Shown one piece after another: positions 1 through 7,721 of a stretch of 64,000 nucleotides of DNA. The position numbers and the translations under genes are program-made. The first letter of the stretch is position 1. Every line of letters begins with the position of its first letter. The notes under the pieces are model-generated. The model made no database searches and had not been told where the DNA came from. It saw only the letters and a program-made list of their open reading frames with translations. Source of the DNA: Hymenobacter metallicola (GTDB taxonomy: Bacteria; Bacteroidota; Bacteroidia; Cytophagales; Hymenobacteraceae); NCBI RefSeq assembly GCF_004745645.1, contig NZ_SRMB01000006.1, positions 1-64,000 of the forward strand, in the 5' to 3' direction.

Positions 1-92
1 ACTTCTCCGACCAGCCCCTGCCGCCTGAAGCCCCGTTTGACATGGAACTGATTGCCGCGTGGCAGCCGCCGGCTAAACCCGCTCAGGGCTGA
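1..92 (+). CDS. C-terminal end of an unidentified protein (partial)
   Basis: An open frame runs from the window edge (frame starting at base 3) to a TGA at 90-92 and gives about 29 residues ending PPAKPAQG. The Pro-rich tail has no recognisable motif. It converges on the truncated gene at 116-451, only 23 bp away, so the two genes meet tail to tail. The identity cannot be given from this fragment. Confidence 0.4.
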   Translation, partial: FSDQPLPPEAPFDMELIAAWQPPAKPAQG

Positions 93-115
93 GTCGGAGG
101 ATTTCCCCTATTTGT

Positions 116-451
116 TTAACAACACCCCAGGTTAAGGTAGCCCGTGAGGGCCTGCTCGAACACGGAAAACCGCAGGCCCTGCTGCTGCGCGCCCAGGGCC
201 GCGTAGCGCCGGCGAACCAGCGTGTCGTATGCCGCCACATGGCCCGGCGATGAAACCGTAGCTGCTACTCGCGCAGCAACGGGCGCACTCACCCGCAGCC
301 GAGCCGGCGCCTGACCGGCTCCCGCCACCGAAGGGGTGATGGGGGCCGAGCAGGACGTAGTTAGTAGCAGCAGCCCGGTTAAAGCCGGCAGGGCCAGCCC
401 GAGCCGGCTAAACCAGGGCCGCAGGCGCAAGCAATGCAGGTTGATTTTCAT
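116..451 (-). CDS. Short lipoprotein, possibly the N-terminal remnant of a murein L,D-transpeptidase
   Basis: The chosen start (ATG at 451) gives 111 residues beginning MKINLHCLRLRPW, followed by a hydrophobic segment and a lipobox ending TTSCSA, so it is a predicted outer-membrane or periplasmic lipoprotein. An upstream in-frame ATG at 604 would put this signal in the middle of the protein. The last part (AYDTLVRRRYAAL ... FSVFEQALTGYLNL) resembles the short helical lead-in of Bacteroidetes murein L,D-transpeptidases (PF13645 type), but the protein stops there and the catalytic domain is absent. I infer a truncated gene; it could instead be an unrelated small lipoprotein. Confidence 0.5.
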   Translation of the reverse strand: MKINLHCLRLRPWFSRLGLALPALTGLLLLTTSCSAPITPSVAGAGQAPARLRVSAPVAARVAATVSSPGHVAAYDTLVRRRYAALGAQQQGLRFSVFEQALTGYLNLGCC

Positions 452-524
452 GCGAGTGGAAATAAAAGCAGGCAGGACCGCCAGTATCCAAAAAGCACAC
501 CAATTTTGCGTGGCTCTCGTCAGA

Positions 525-1043
525 ATGATGCGTTTCTTTACCAGCTCCGCCACTGCGCTTGTTCCGTGGCTTGTGCCCACCCCCAACCCTTCCCGCGTGA
601 CCAACCTCTCCCCGGAAAAAACGCCCGTTCAGCTCTTTGATGTGCTGTTGGAACTACTGCTGACCGAAGACATGCCGCAGCCCGTGGTCGCCCGGCGGCT
701 TCAAGCCTTTCTCACGGCGGCGCGCCTGGTTCCCGAACAGCTGGGCCGCACCTACTACATCATGCAGGGACCTTGTGGCCAGCTGACGGCCACGTTTGAA
801 AAGCCGTCGTTCCGGCTCTACCAGGTGACGGCTCGCCTGACGCCGGCGGCCTATGCCCAGATGAAGCAGCACGCCCAGGCCCTGCCCGCCAGCCCCGCTT
901 ACGCGAGCCGCTGGCAGAATAAGTGGCTGGGGTGGTGGCCGCGTTTGGTGGTCACCTCGCCCGGCGCGGGCGCGAAAACCGTCATGGCCCGCTTCTTAGG
1001 GCTGCTGCCCAAACAAAAATTCATCGTCCTGACCCGGGGGTAA
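525..1043 (+). CDS. Hypothetical protein, 172 aa
   Basis: I do not recognise this family. Translation from the ATG at 525 (MMRFFTSSATALVPW) gives 172 residues with a helical middle (about 30-75) and a basic C-terminal half ending KQKFIVLTRG. The frame is open back to 336, but that extension overlaps the divergent lipoprotein start at 451 and reads like antisense coding, so the later start is preferred. No signal peptide or clear membrane span is evident. The gene lies divergently from the truncated lipoprotein and just before the DUF305 pair. Confidence 0.55.
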   Translation: MMRFFTSSATALVPWLVPTPNPSRVTNLSPEKTPVQLFDVLLELLLTEDMPQPVVARRLQAFLTAARLVPEQLGRTYYIMQGPCGQLTATFEKPSFRLYQVTARLTPAAYAQMKQHAQALPASPAYASRWQNKWLGWWPRLVVTSPGAGAKTVMARFLGLLPKQKFIVLTRG

Positions 1044-1083
1044 CCCGCGCGGCAGGTTACGGCATAACTGTACTGGCCCCGGG

Positions 1084-1182
1084 CTATTGCCCGTAGAACT
1101 GGCCCAGCAGGACCAGAACGCCGACAAAGAGGTAAATGCCCAGGCGTTGCAGCTTTAGGGCGGGCTTATGGTGGTCACACAT
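1084..1182 (-). CDS. Small membrane peptide with a Cys-Asp-His-His N-terminus, 32 aa
   Basis: A 33-codon frame (ATG at 1182, TAG at 1084) encodes MCDHHKPALKLQRLGI followed by one hydrophobic helix and FYGQ. A short Cys/His-rich cytoplasmic head, a basic stretch and a single membrane span resemble the 43-residue peptide at 36954-37085 (MKSCCEEAG head) in the copper block. It lies just downstream of the DUF305 gene on the same strand. The coding call rests on the ordered layout of basic stretch, helix and stop, not on a known family. Confidence 0.42.
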   Translation of the reverse strand: MCDHHKPALKLQRLGIYLFVGVLVLLGQFYGQ

Positions 1183-1257
1183 GCCGGCTCAACACCGCGC
1201 CGCAGGATTCCGTTGCATGCCTGAGCCCCTCCCGATTATTAATCCCCTAACCGAAGC

Positions 1258-1980
1258 TTACCGGGCCTTGCCCGGATGCTGCCTGAGCCAGGCCCGAACC
1301 TGGTTTATCTCCCGCTGCTGGTCAAGCAGGATGAGGTAAGCCACTTTTCTGAGCGCCTCGTCGCGGCCCAGTTCCAGCTCCGCCCGGGCCAGGGTGATGG
1401 AGTTTTCGTGGTGCGGAATCAGCAAGCTCGCGTAGTCCCGGTCGATGTCGCCTGTGCCGGCGTCCTGGCGCTGCTCCTCGACTTGGGCAGGCGCACGGGC
1501 GGTATCGCCGGCAATGGAGCGGTGCGCGGCCGGGTGCAGGCCCTTGGTGGCGGCTTCGAGCAGTTCGGCCAGCTGGTGGGACTGGGAGGTATGCTCGGGG
1601 TAGGTGGGCGGCTGGCTGAGCATGCGCTCAATGGCCGAGTCCAGGCCGGGAATCAGCCGCTGGTGCGCTTGGTGAATGTCGCGGGCCAGGGCGCGCAGCG
1701 TGGCATCCCGCCCGTGCTGCAGTTCCAGGGCCGACATGGACACCGCGGCCTGGTGGTTTTCCCGCATGAGCCGGGCAAAGTACACGTCCAGGTTGTCGGT
1801 GCGCGGCAGGGCCTGGGAGTGCGCATCCATGGTGTGCAGGGCCTGCATCATGGTAGAAGGGACCTGCGCCATGTGCGCGTCCTGCCCGTCATCGGTTTTA
1901 CGGCCGCAGCCACTCAGCAGCAGACCGAGGAACAATAGGGCCGCGGCGAATTTGAAAACAGACAAAGCGGGGGCAACCAT
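1258..1980 (-). CDS. DUF305 family lipoprotein
   Basis: This 240-aa protein has a lipoprotein signal (hydrophobic 8-24, lipobox LLLSGC) and two tandem copies of the DUF305 ferritin-like helical repeat. Typical signatures are visible: YFARLMRENHQAAVSMS ... ELQHGRD in the first copy and YASLLIPHHENSITLAR ... ELGRDE in the second, ending LLDQQREINQVRAWL. DUF305 proteins are periplasmic or lipid-anchored helical bundles often found next to copper and other metal-resistance genes; their exact role is not settled. The first copy has ENH where the usual motif is HH, so its putative ligand set is incomplete. It is followed by a second DUF305 gene on the same strand. Confidence 0.88.
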   Translation of the reverse strand: MVAPALSVFKFAAALLFLGLLLSGCGRKTDDGQDAHMAQVPSTMMQALHTMDAHSQALPRTDNLDVYFARLMRENHQAAVSMSALELQHGRDATLRALARDIHQAHQRLIPGLDSAIERMLSQPPTYPEHTSQSHQLAELLEAATKGLHPAAHRSIAGDTARAPAQVEEQRQDAGTGDIDRDYASLLIPHHENSITLARAELELGRDEALRKVAYLILLDQQREINQVRAWLRQHPGKAR

Positions 1981-2038
1981 GGCCGGAAGATAAGTTGGGC
2001 AGCGGCCCGAAATAAGGGAAGGGCGGTTGGGGACGGGT

Positions 2039-2722
2039 TTAGTTGGCCGCCCCGGTGGAGTTGGCTTTCAGCCAGCGCTGGAACTGCTTGATTTCCTGCT
2101 GCTGGTCGCGCACGATGCGCCGGGCCGCATCCCGCAGCTCGGCGTTGCGGCCAAACGCCAGCTCGGCCTGGGCCAGGGCCACGCCGCTGCGGTGGTGTAG
2201 CTCCATGAGGGTGGCAAAGTCGGCGTCGGGGCTGCCGGGCAGGGCCGGCACCTGCCGCAGGGGCGCCAGGGCCGCCGCAATGCGGCGCACAAACGGGTCC
2301 CGGGCGTTGCCCGGCCGGTACTCCTGCCCGGCGGGCGGCTCGCGCCGCAGCGCCAGGGTGAGCACGTGGGTGTCCTTTTCGTGGCTCTTGACCACGTGCT
2401 GGGCCATGGCACGCAGGGTGGAGTCCTTGCCCTGCGAGAGTTGCACGGCCGCCAGGCGCTGGGCCCCGGCGTGGTGCACGGCCATCAGGCTGGCAAAGTC
2501 ATCGTCCCAGCAGCCGATGCGGCGCACCGCGTCCAGCTCACGCACCAGGAGCTGCAGGGAGTCGGCCGGGTTCGGGGGCGCGGCGGCCGGCGCTGGCGCG
2601 GCCTTGGGCTGGTCGTGGATATCGGCTTCGTGGGCCGCCGAATCGGGGGACTCGGAATTACAGCCGGTTAGGCACTGCACGACAGCAATCAGCAGCGCGG
2701 AAAATAAGCAGCGATTTTTCAT
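2039..2722 (-). CDS. DUF305 family lipoprotein
   Basis: This 227-aa lipoprotein (signal MKNRCLFSALLIAVVQ, lipobox CLTGC) has two DUF305 repeats: FASLMAVHHAGAQRLA in the first and FATLMELHHRSGVALAQ in the second, ending VRDQQQEIKQFQRWL. Both copies keep the HH pair. It lies 58 bp upstream of the 240-aa paralogue, and the two are probably cotranscribed. With the copies at 35165, 41470 and 43229 it makes five DUF305 genes in the window. It is inferred to act in the periplasm in metal binding or protection. Confidence 0.88.
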   Translation of the reverse strand: MKNRCLFSALLIAVVQCLTGCNSESPDSAAHEADIHDQPKAAPAPAAAPPNPADSLQLLVRELDAVRRIGCWDDDFASLMAVHHAGAQRLAAVQLSQGKDSTLRAMAQHVVKSHEKDTHVLTLALRREPPAGQEYRPGNARDPFVRRIAAALAPLRQVPALPGSPDADFATLMELHHRSGVALAQAELAFGRNAELRDAARRIVRDQQQEIKQFQRWLKANSTGAAN

Positions 2723-2877
2723 AAAACTCAGGGCAGAAGAATTTTGCGACCTTGCCGCTTAACAATACGGGCTGCTGCAAGCATACTAAGCGGAACCAGC
2801 TAGAGAAAGGGACAGAACTGAAGGTAATAAAGCCGACCAGGATAAACGGCGGCCGTTACCTGCCGTTCGCCGGGCCG

Positions 2878-3816
2878 TTAGTACAGCACCCCGTTGACGG
2901 GCTGGATGGGCTGGGGCAGGGCGGTTTCGCCCAGCATCTGGCGCAGGTCGATTTCGATGCTGCGGCAGAGCGTCGTCATGGGCACGTCGTTCATCCGGTT
3001 TTCAAACGGGTCTTCGCTGATGTGACCCACCAGCTCGATGGTGACGAACACCCAGGAGACGAGCACCGAAAAAGGCACCGTGAACCAGTAGTGTCCGTGC
3101 CCCATTTTCTCAAACTCGGCTAGCAGGCCCAGGGGCAGTAGGGCGATAAAAATCCAGACGAACACCACGCTGGAAAAGGCGTACTGCCGCGGAAAGGGCG
3201 TGTTTTTGATGCGCTCGCTGCCGCCCTGCAGGTTGGTCAGCTCGCGCAGGTCCTCGACCAGGGCGTGGCGCTGCAGGTCGTCGAACAGGCCGTCGGCTTC
3301 CTGCAGGGCTTGGCTTTGGCGCAGCAGCAGCTGGGCGGGCGGGTTCACCGTGATGCGCAGGTAGTCGGATTCGGCCGGGTCCAGAAACGGGGCCACGGCC
3401 TGGTTCCACTGCTCCTTGGTTTGGCGGCGCAGGTGCAGGCACAGGGCGTTGACCCAGGCCAGCTGCCGGTACACCAGCTGGCGCTGGTAGCTCACTTGCT
3501 CGGGCGTGAGGTCCGTGCGCGCGGGCTGCGTGTTGGCCAGCACCAGCATGGTCCAGTTGCGGCTGCGGTTGACGATGCCGCCCCACAGCTGGCGGGCCTC
3601 GTTGAAGCGGTTGTAGGAGCTGCTGTTTTTGAAGCCCACGTAAAACGAGACGGCCACGCCCAGGATACTCACCAGCTGCCAGGGGATGTCCAGCCAGGTC
3701 ATGCCCAGCGGGCCGTGCAGAATCGCCAGCGTCAAATCGTACACGATAAAAATCAGCAGGTCTTTCCAGGAGTACCCCCAGATGACGCGCCAGTGGATGT
3801 GCTTTTGAACGTACAT
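2878..3816 (-). CDS. Bestrophin family anion channel-like membrane protein
   Basis: This 312-aa protein matches the bestrophin/UPF0187 family: a basic N-terminus (MYVQKHIHWRVIWGYSWKDL), a first span, and the conserved stretch FYVGFKNSSSYNRFNEARQLWGG followed by RSRNW, then two spans in the second half (around 225-275) and the conserved region FENRMNDVPMTTLCRSIE near the end. Bacterial members form pentameric channels in the inner membrane, with ion preference differing between members. It is the last gene of the long minus-strand block. It is full length for the family. Its link to metal export is unknown; a charge-balancing role is conjecture. Confidence 0.9.
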   Translation of the reverse strand: MYVQKHIHWRVIWGYSWKDLLIFIVYDLTLAILHGPLGMTWLDIPWQLVSILGVAVSFYVGFKNSSSYNRFNEARQLWGGIVNRSRNWTMLVLANTQPARTDLTPEQVSYQRQLVYRQLAWVNALCLHLRRQTKEQWNQAVAPFLDPAESDYLRITVNPPAQLLLRQSQALQEADGLFDDLQRHALVEDLRELTNLQGGSERIKNTPFPRQYAFSSVVFVWIFIALLPLGLLAEFEKMGHGHYWFTVPFSVLVSWVFVTIELVGHISEDPFENRMNDVPMTTLCRSIEIDLRQMLGETALPQPIQPVNGVLY

Positions 3817-3849
3817 GCAAACAGGTTAGCAAATGAAGAAACGGGCACG

Positions 3850-4548
3850 CTACAAGAGCCCGGCCAGCAGGTTGATAGTCAGGGCCACGATGCTGGTATT
3901 AAAAGCAAAAGCCAGCAGGCCGTGCAGCATAACCAGCCGCCGCATGCGGGTGGAGGACACGGCCACGTCGGCGGTCTGGGCGGTGGAGCCCACCACAAAG
4001 GCGAAGTAGGCGAAGTCCCAGTACGAGGCCGGCGGCGCGCCCGGAAAGTCCAGCCCGCCGATTTTGTCGGGCACGGCGGTGCTGGCATCCTCGCTGAAGT
4101 ACACGTGGGCGTAGCGCAGGGCAAACACCGCGTGCACCAGCAGCCAGGCCCCGACCACGGCCCCGGCCGCTAGCAGCACGTGGTAGGCCACCTCGCGCCG
4201 GCCCAGGTTGGGTAGGTTGCTCAGCAGCAGCACCACGGCCCCCAGCGAGGCGGCGCTGCCCACCAGCACGGCCACGAAGGCCCACGTCCGGCCGGGGTCC
4301 TGGCGGTTGGCCATGCGGCGGATGTGGGCCGCGTCGGCCCGGCGGGTGCCGGCCCAGAGTAGGGCCAGGATGCTCAGGCAGAACACGTCCCAGGCCGCCA
4401 CCAGCCGCGTGGCCGGCAGCAGGCTCCCGGGCAGTAGTGCCCACCCCAGACCAGCCACGGCGGTGGCCGCCAGCAGGCGCTGGCGGGCCGAGAGGTGGAG
4501 CAGGTGCCGCAGCAGGTGGCGGTGAGATAAAAAACGGGCAAGTGGCAT
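3850..4548 (-). CDS. DUF1345 family membrane protein
   Basis: From the ATG at 4548 (MPLARFLSHRHLLRHL) this is 232 aa with about five hydrophobic helices. The longer in-frame start at 4704 overlaps the upstream hydrolase gene and is rejected. The C-terminal part SYWDFAYFAFVVGSTAQTADV with ALTINLLAGLL is typical of DUF1345, a family of small inner-membrane proteins without a known reaction. The conserved YWDFAYFAF box and downstream TAQTSDV-like motif make the family call firm. It lies 33 bp upstream of the bestrophin gene and is probably in the same transcript. Confidence 0.85.
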   Translation of the reverse strand: MPLARFLSHRHLLRHLLHLSARQRLLAATAVAGLGWALLPGSLLPATRLVAAWDVFCLSILALLWAGTRRADAAHIRRMANRQDPGRTWAFVAVLVGSAASLGAVVLLLSNLPNLGRREVAYHVLLAAGAVVGAWLLVHAVFALRYAHVYFSEDASTAVPDKIGGLDFPGAPPASYWDFAYFAFVVGSTAQTADVAVSSTRMRRLVMLHGLLAFAFNTSIVALTINLLAGLL

Positions 4549-4594
4549 GGGCCAGGGAATTGCCGGACCCAGAGCCAGGCATTGGAAAAACGAC

Positions 4595-5794
4595 CTAGTA
4601 GTTGATGTGCACGCCGTAGCTCTCGTCCACCAGCACGTCCTTCCACTGGGCAATGAGGCGCTGGTAGGCGCGGCCCACGGGCCGCTGCTTGCGGTCGATG
4701 TCATAGAGGCCCAGCGGGTTCACGCGGCCGTTGTTTTCGCGCAGGGCCGTGTCCCAGTCCACTTGGTCGAGCAGGGAGTACCAGGTGAAGCCCACCAGCG
4801 GGATGCCGTCCTGCTTGAGGCGGTAGGCGTTGGCCCACTGCCGCCAGAGCCAGCCCACCGAGTCGGGCTCCCACAGATTCGTTTCCGTGTGCATCAGGGG
4901 CATGCGGTAGCGGTCGTAGTACTGCTTGGCGATGACGTAGTAGCCGAACACGTCCCCGGCCGGGTAGGTGCTGCCGTCGGCGCGCACCATGCGCTCGTTG
5001 GTGCGGTAGTAGTCCGTGCCCATGATGCACCGGGCCTTGATGTTCTGCTCGCCGAACCACAGGTACTCGTCCCGGGTCATGCCGTTTTGCAGCAGATACT
5101 CGTACATCGCCACGCTCACGGGGTAGCCGTAGGTCAGGTCCAGGCTCAGGAAGCGTTTTTGATTCAGCACGTTGGTGAGGGCGCGGGCACCGGGCGTTTC
5201 GGGGTGGAAGTACTCGGCCGACTCGCTCTGGATGAACGTGGCTCCCGGCTGCACGGCCAGGATGGCCTGCATGGCCAGCACGCCCGCCCGGCACACGTGC
5301 TTGAGGGCCGTGACGAACGCCAGGTCGCTGGTCAGGCACTCGTTCCACCACCCGTACTGGGCCGAAAACATGACCGTGACGAAGATTTCGTTGATGGGCG
5401 TGTAGAACTGCAGGTCCGGGAACCGCGCGGCGAAAGCCCCGGCGTACGCAGCGAAGTGCTCGGGGAATTCCGGGTTCTGGAAGTTGCCCAGCCAGTCGGG
5501 CAGGCCGAAGTGCAGCAGGTCCACGAGCGGCGTAATGCCCAGCTCTTTCAGGTGAGCAAACGTCTCGTCGGTAAAGGCCCAGTCGTACTGATTCGGTCCC
5601 AGATGCACGCGGTAGTACTGCGGGCCGTAGCGCAGAAACTCAATGCCCATTTCCTTGACCAGCGCGAAGTCCTCGCGCCAGCGCTCGTAGTGCCCGGTCT
5701 TGGCCAACTCGTCCACCCGGTGGGTGGTGCCGTCGGGCAGTTTGATGGTGGGGTAGCTGTTTTCGATGCCGGTGGCAAACATGAAGGCACTCAT
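4595..5794 (-). CDS. Glycoside hydrolase family 1-like protein
   Basis: This 399-aa cytoplasmic protein has a (beta/alpha)8 barrel pattern of clan GH-A. The catalytic acid/base would be E136 in YTPINE and the nucleophile E304 in MHTETN; the sugar-site residues NE and the late Trp-rich loop (FTWYSLLDQVDWD) are also present. It is shorter than typical 440-480 aa beta-glucosidases, and the opening (MFATGIENSYPTI) is that of a GH1-like subgroup common in Bacteroidetes and Actinobacteria. The substrate cannot be told. It is followed by DUF1345 and preceded by an SDR gene at 44 bp, an unusual set inside a metal-efflux transcript. Confidence 0.82.
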   Translation of the reverse strand: MSAFMFATGIENSYPTIKLPDGTTHRVDELAKTGHYERWREDFALVKEMGIEFLRYGPQYYRVHLGPNQYDWAFTDETFAHLKELGITPLVDLLHFGLPDWLGNFQNPEFPEHFAAYAGAFAARFPDLQFYTPINEIFVTVMFSAQYGWWNECLTSDLAFVTALKHVCRAGVLAMQAILAVQPGATFIQSESAEYFHPETPGARALTNVLNQKRFLSLDLTYGYPVSVAMYEYLLQNGMTRDEYLWFGEQNIKARCIMGTDYYRTNERMVRADGSTYPAGDVFGYYVIAKQYYDRYRMPLMHTETNLWEPDSVGWLWRQWANAYRLKQDGIPLVGFTWYSLLDQVDWDTALRENNGRVNPLGLYDIDRKQRPVGRAYQRLIAQWKDVLVDESYGVHINY

Positions 5795-5838
5795 GGCTGG
5801 TCAGGGTTAAGTGCGAAAGAAAAAGAGAGGGCCCGGCA

Positions 5839-6567
5839 TTAGAGAATGCTGAGGCGGCCGCCGTCCACGACCAGGGTGGTGCCGTTGATGTAGTGGGCAT
5901 CAGCCGAGGCCAGGTAGCAGATGGCGCCGGCGATGTCTTCGGGGTGGCCTACTTCGCCCTGAATCTTTTCGGCCCCGCTTTTCACGTTGGGGTTGTTCCA
6001 GAGCATGGGCGTGTCCACGGCGCCGGGCGCCACGCAGTTGGTGCGCACCTGGGTGGAGGGGTATTCCTGGCTCATGCCGCGCGTGAAGGCCTCCAGGGCC
6101 CCCTTGCTGGCCGCGTAGGGAAGCACGTTGGCCGTGGTTTGCTGGCCGTGCACGGAGCTGATGTTCACAATGGCTCCGCCCTGCATGTGCGCCAGGCAAA
6201 GCCGGCTGAGCAGAAACACCGCCCGCAGGTTGACGGCCATGACCAGGTCCCACTCCGCCACCGTGAGCTCGGTGATGGGCTTGAAGGTCATTACGGCCGC
6301 GTTGTTCACCAGCACGTCCACCCGTCCGTAGGCGGCCACCACCGTTTGCACGGCGGCCTCAATCTCGGCCACGAGCCCCAAATCGGCCCGCACGGCCAGG
6401 GCCTGCCCGCCGGCTTGTTCAATCAGGGCCACGGTTTCGGCGGCCGTGGCCGCGTCCCGGTCCAGCACCACCACGGTGCCGCCTTCAGTGGCCAGCTGCA
6501 GGCAGGCGGCCCGCCCAATGCCAGAGCCGCCCCCGGTGACGAGGCATATTTTGTCGGTAAAGCGCAT
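5839..6567 (-). CDS. SDR family NAD(P)-dependent oxidoreductase
   Basis: This 242-aa classical short-chain dehydrogenase/reductase shows every hallmark: the cofactor motif TGGGSGIG at 11-18, an acidic residue after beta2 (VVLDRD) suggesting NAD preference, NNAA near 88, catalytic Ser in NISSVHG, and YAASK (Tyr and Lys). The C-terminus ends with the family pattern NGTTLVVDGG. The substrate is unknown. It sits between the GH1-like gene and a 90-aa hypothetical, so a sugar-related or alcohol substrate is possible but only inferred. Confidence 0.92.
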   Translation of the reverse strand: MRFTDKICLVTGGGSGIGRAACLQLATEGGTVVVLDRDAATAAETVALIEQAGGQALAVRADLGLVAEIEAAVQTVVAAYGRVDVLVNNAAVMTFKPITELTVAEWDLVMAVNLRAVFLLSRLCLAHMQGGAIVNISSVHGQQTTANVLPYAASKGALEAFTRGMSQEYPSTQVRTNCVAPGAVDTPMLWNNPNVKSGAEKIQGEVGHPEDIAGAICYLASADAHYINGTTLVVDGGRLSIL

Positions 6568-6588
6568 GGTTTTCGCTATGGTGAGAAG

Positions 6589-6861
6589 TCAGTTCAGGGT
6601 GGTTCGCACGATGTTGCTGTGCCCTTCCAAATCGTCTTGCTGGGTGAAGTGCTGCACTTGGTATTCCAGGGTTGTGCCGGCCGGAAATTCTTCCGTGTCC
6701 AGAAACGGCGAACGGGCGTTGACGGCCACCTGCTGCCAGGTGTCACCCTCGCCCACCACCCGGCGGCTCACGTGGACTTTCTCCAGCATTCCCTTGGAAA
6801 AGGCGATGTGCCGCCCCGCCGGCACCAGCGTGAGCTCAATCAGAAGCTTATGGGAATTCAT
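6589..6861 (-). CDS. Hypothetical protein, 90 aa
   Basis: The protein begins MNSHKLLIELTLVPAG and has alternating hydrophobic residues that suggest a small all-beta domain; it ends SNIVRTTLN. No signal peptide or metal motif is present. It lies 21 bp upstream of the SDR gene and 24 bp downstream of the ZIP-like gene on the same strand, consistent with an operon position. I do not recognise the family. Confidence 0.6.
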   Translation of the reverse strand: MNSHKLLIELTLVPAGRHIAFSKGMLEKVHVSRRVVGEGDTWQQVAVNARSPFLDTEEFPAGTTLEYQVQHFTQQDDLEGHSNIVRTTLN

Positions 6862-6885
6862 GGATAACGGTGAAGGAGGGCCGCC

Positions 6886-7716
6886 CTACACGAGCATGCC
6901 CAGGATGAGAAACACTAGAAAGCCCAGGAAAAAAGTGGACGTAAGCCAGGGCGACTCCGGCTCCTCGTGGGCTTCGGTCAGCAGCTCTTCGGTCACTAGG
7001 AACAGCAGCGCGGCTAGGCCAAAGGAGAGCACCAGTTCCATGACGTTGTCGGAGGCACCCTGCAGTACGGTGATGCCGACGCCGGCCCCGACGACCAGTA
7101 GCCCCGACAGGGCGGCCACGACACCTACTGTACGAATTTTAGTCTGCCCTTCCTGCTGTAGCTCCACGGCCGTGGCCAGCCCCAGCGACAGCACTTCAAT
7201 GGTGAGGGCGATGGCCAGCAGCAGGCCTTCCTTGGCCCCAGCCGCGAAGCCGATGCCCAGCAGCAGGCCATCGATAAGGATGTCAATAGCCACGCCCGTG
7301 AGTAGGCCCATGGGCAGCGGGGCTCGGCGCTGGTCGGCGGCGCGCTCTTCTTCCGAGGTCCACATGACGTCCGGCGTGAAGTAGGGAATGGGATTGGCTT
7401 TCTGCTTGTCGGCCACTTTGCGGGTCCAGGAGCGCAGGGCCAGCATAACCCCCACGCCGACAGCAAAGCCCAGCCCCACTTCCAGCGGCCGATGGCGCGC
7501 GACAATGTCGGGCAGCAGCTCCACGGCCACCACGGAGAATACCACCCCGGCGGCAAAGTGCAGGATAGCGCTGCGTACAGCGGCCCCGGGCGGGCGGAGC
7601 ACAGCCACCACGGCCCCGACCACCATGATGGCGGCAGGCACCAGGGAATATAGCAGCACCTGGGTCCAGGAGGGGGATACGTCCGGCGTAACGGCAAGCA
7701 GAAGGGCTAGAAACAT
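6886..7716 (-). CDS. ZIP family metal transporter-like protein
   Basis: This 276-aa inner-membrane protein has about eight hydrophobic segments and the ZIP layout. HFAAGVVFSVVAVELLPD carries the His and Glu seen in TM2/TM4-type motifs, and DGLLLGIGFAAGAKEG carries the TM5-like metal-site region, although the usual first His of HNxxEG-like motifs is replaced by Asp. A cytoplasmic loop around 95-140 is basic and not His-rich. ZIP proteins move Zn2+ or other divalent metals, normally inward, though some bacterial members are proposed to export. It is one gene downstream of lpd (5 bp), inside the Zn/Cd block. Confidence 0.75.
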   Translation of the reverse strand: MFLALLLAVTPDVSPSWTQVLLYSLVPAAIMVVGAVVAVLRPPGAAVRSAILHFAAGVVFSVVAVELLPDIVARHRPLEVGLGFAVGVGVMLALRSWTRKVADKQKANPIPYFTPDVMWTSEEERAADQRRAPLPMGLLTGVAIDILIDGLLLGIGFAAGAKEGLLLAIALTIEVLSLGLATAVELQQEGQTKIRTVGVVAALSGLLVVGAGVGITVLQGASDNVMELVLSFGLAALLFLVTEELLTEAHEEPESPWLTSTFFLGFLVFLILGMLV

Positions 7717-7721
7717 GCCGA

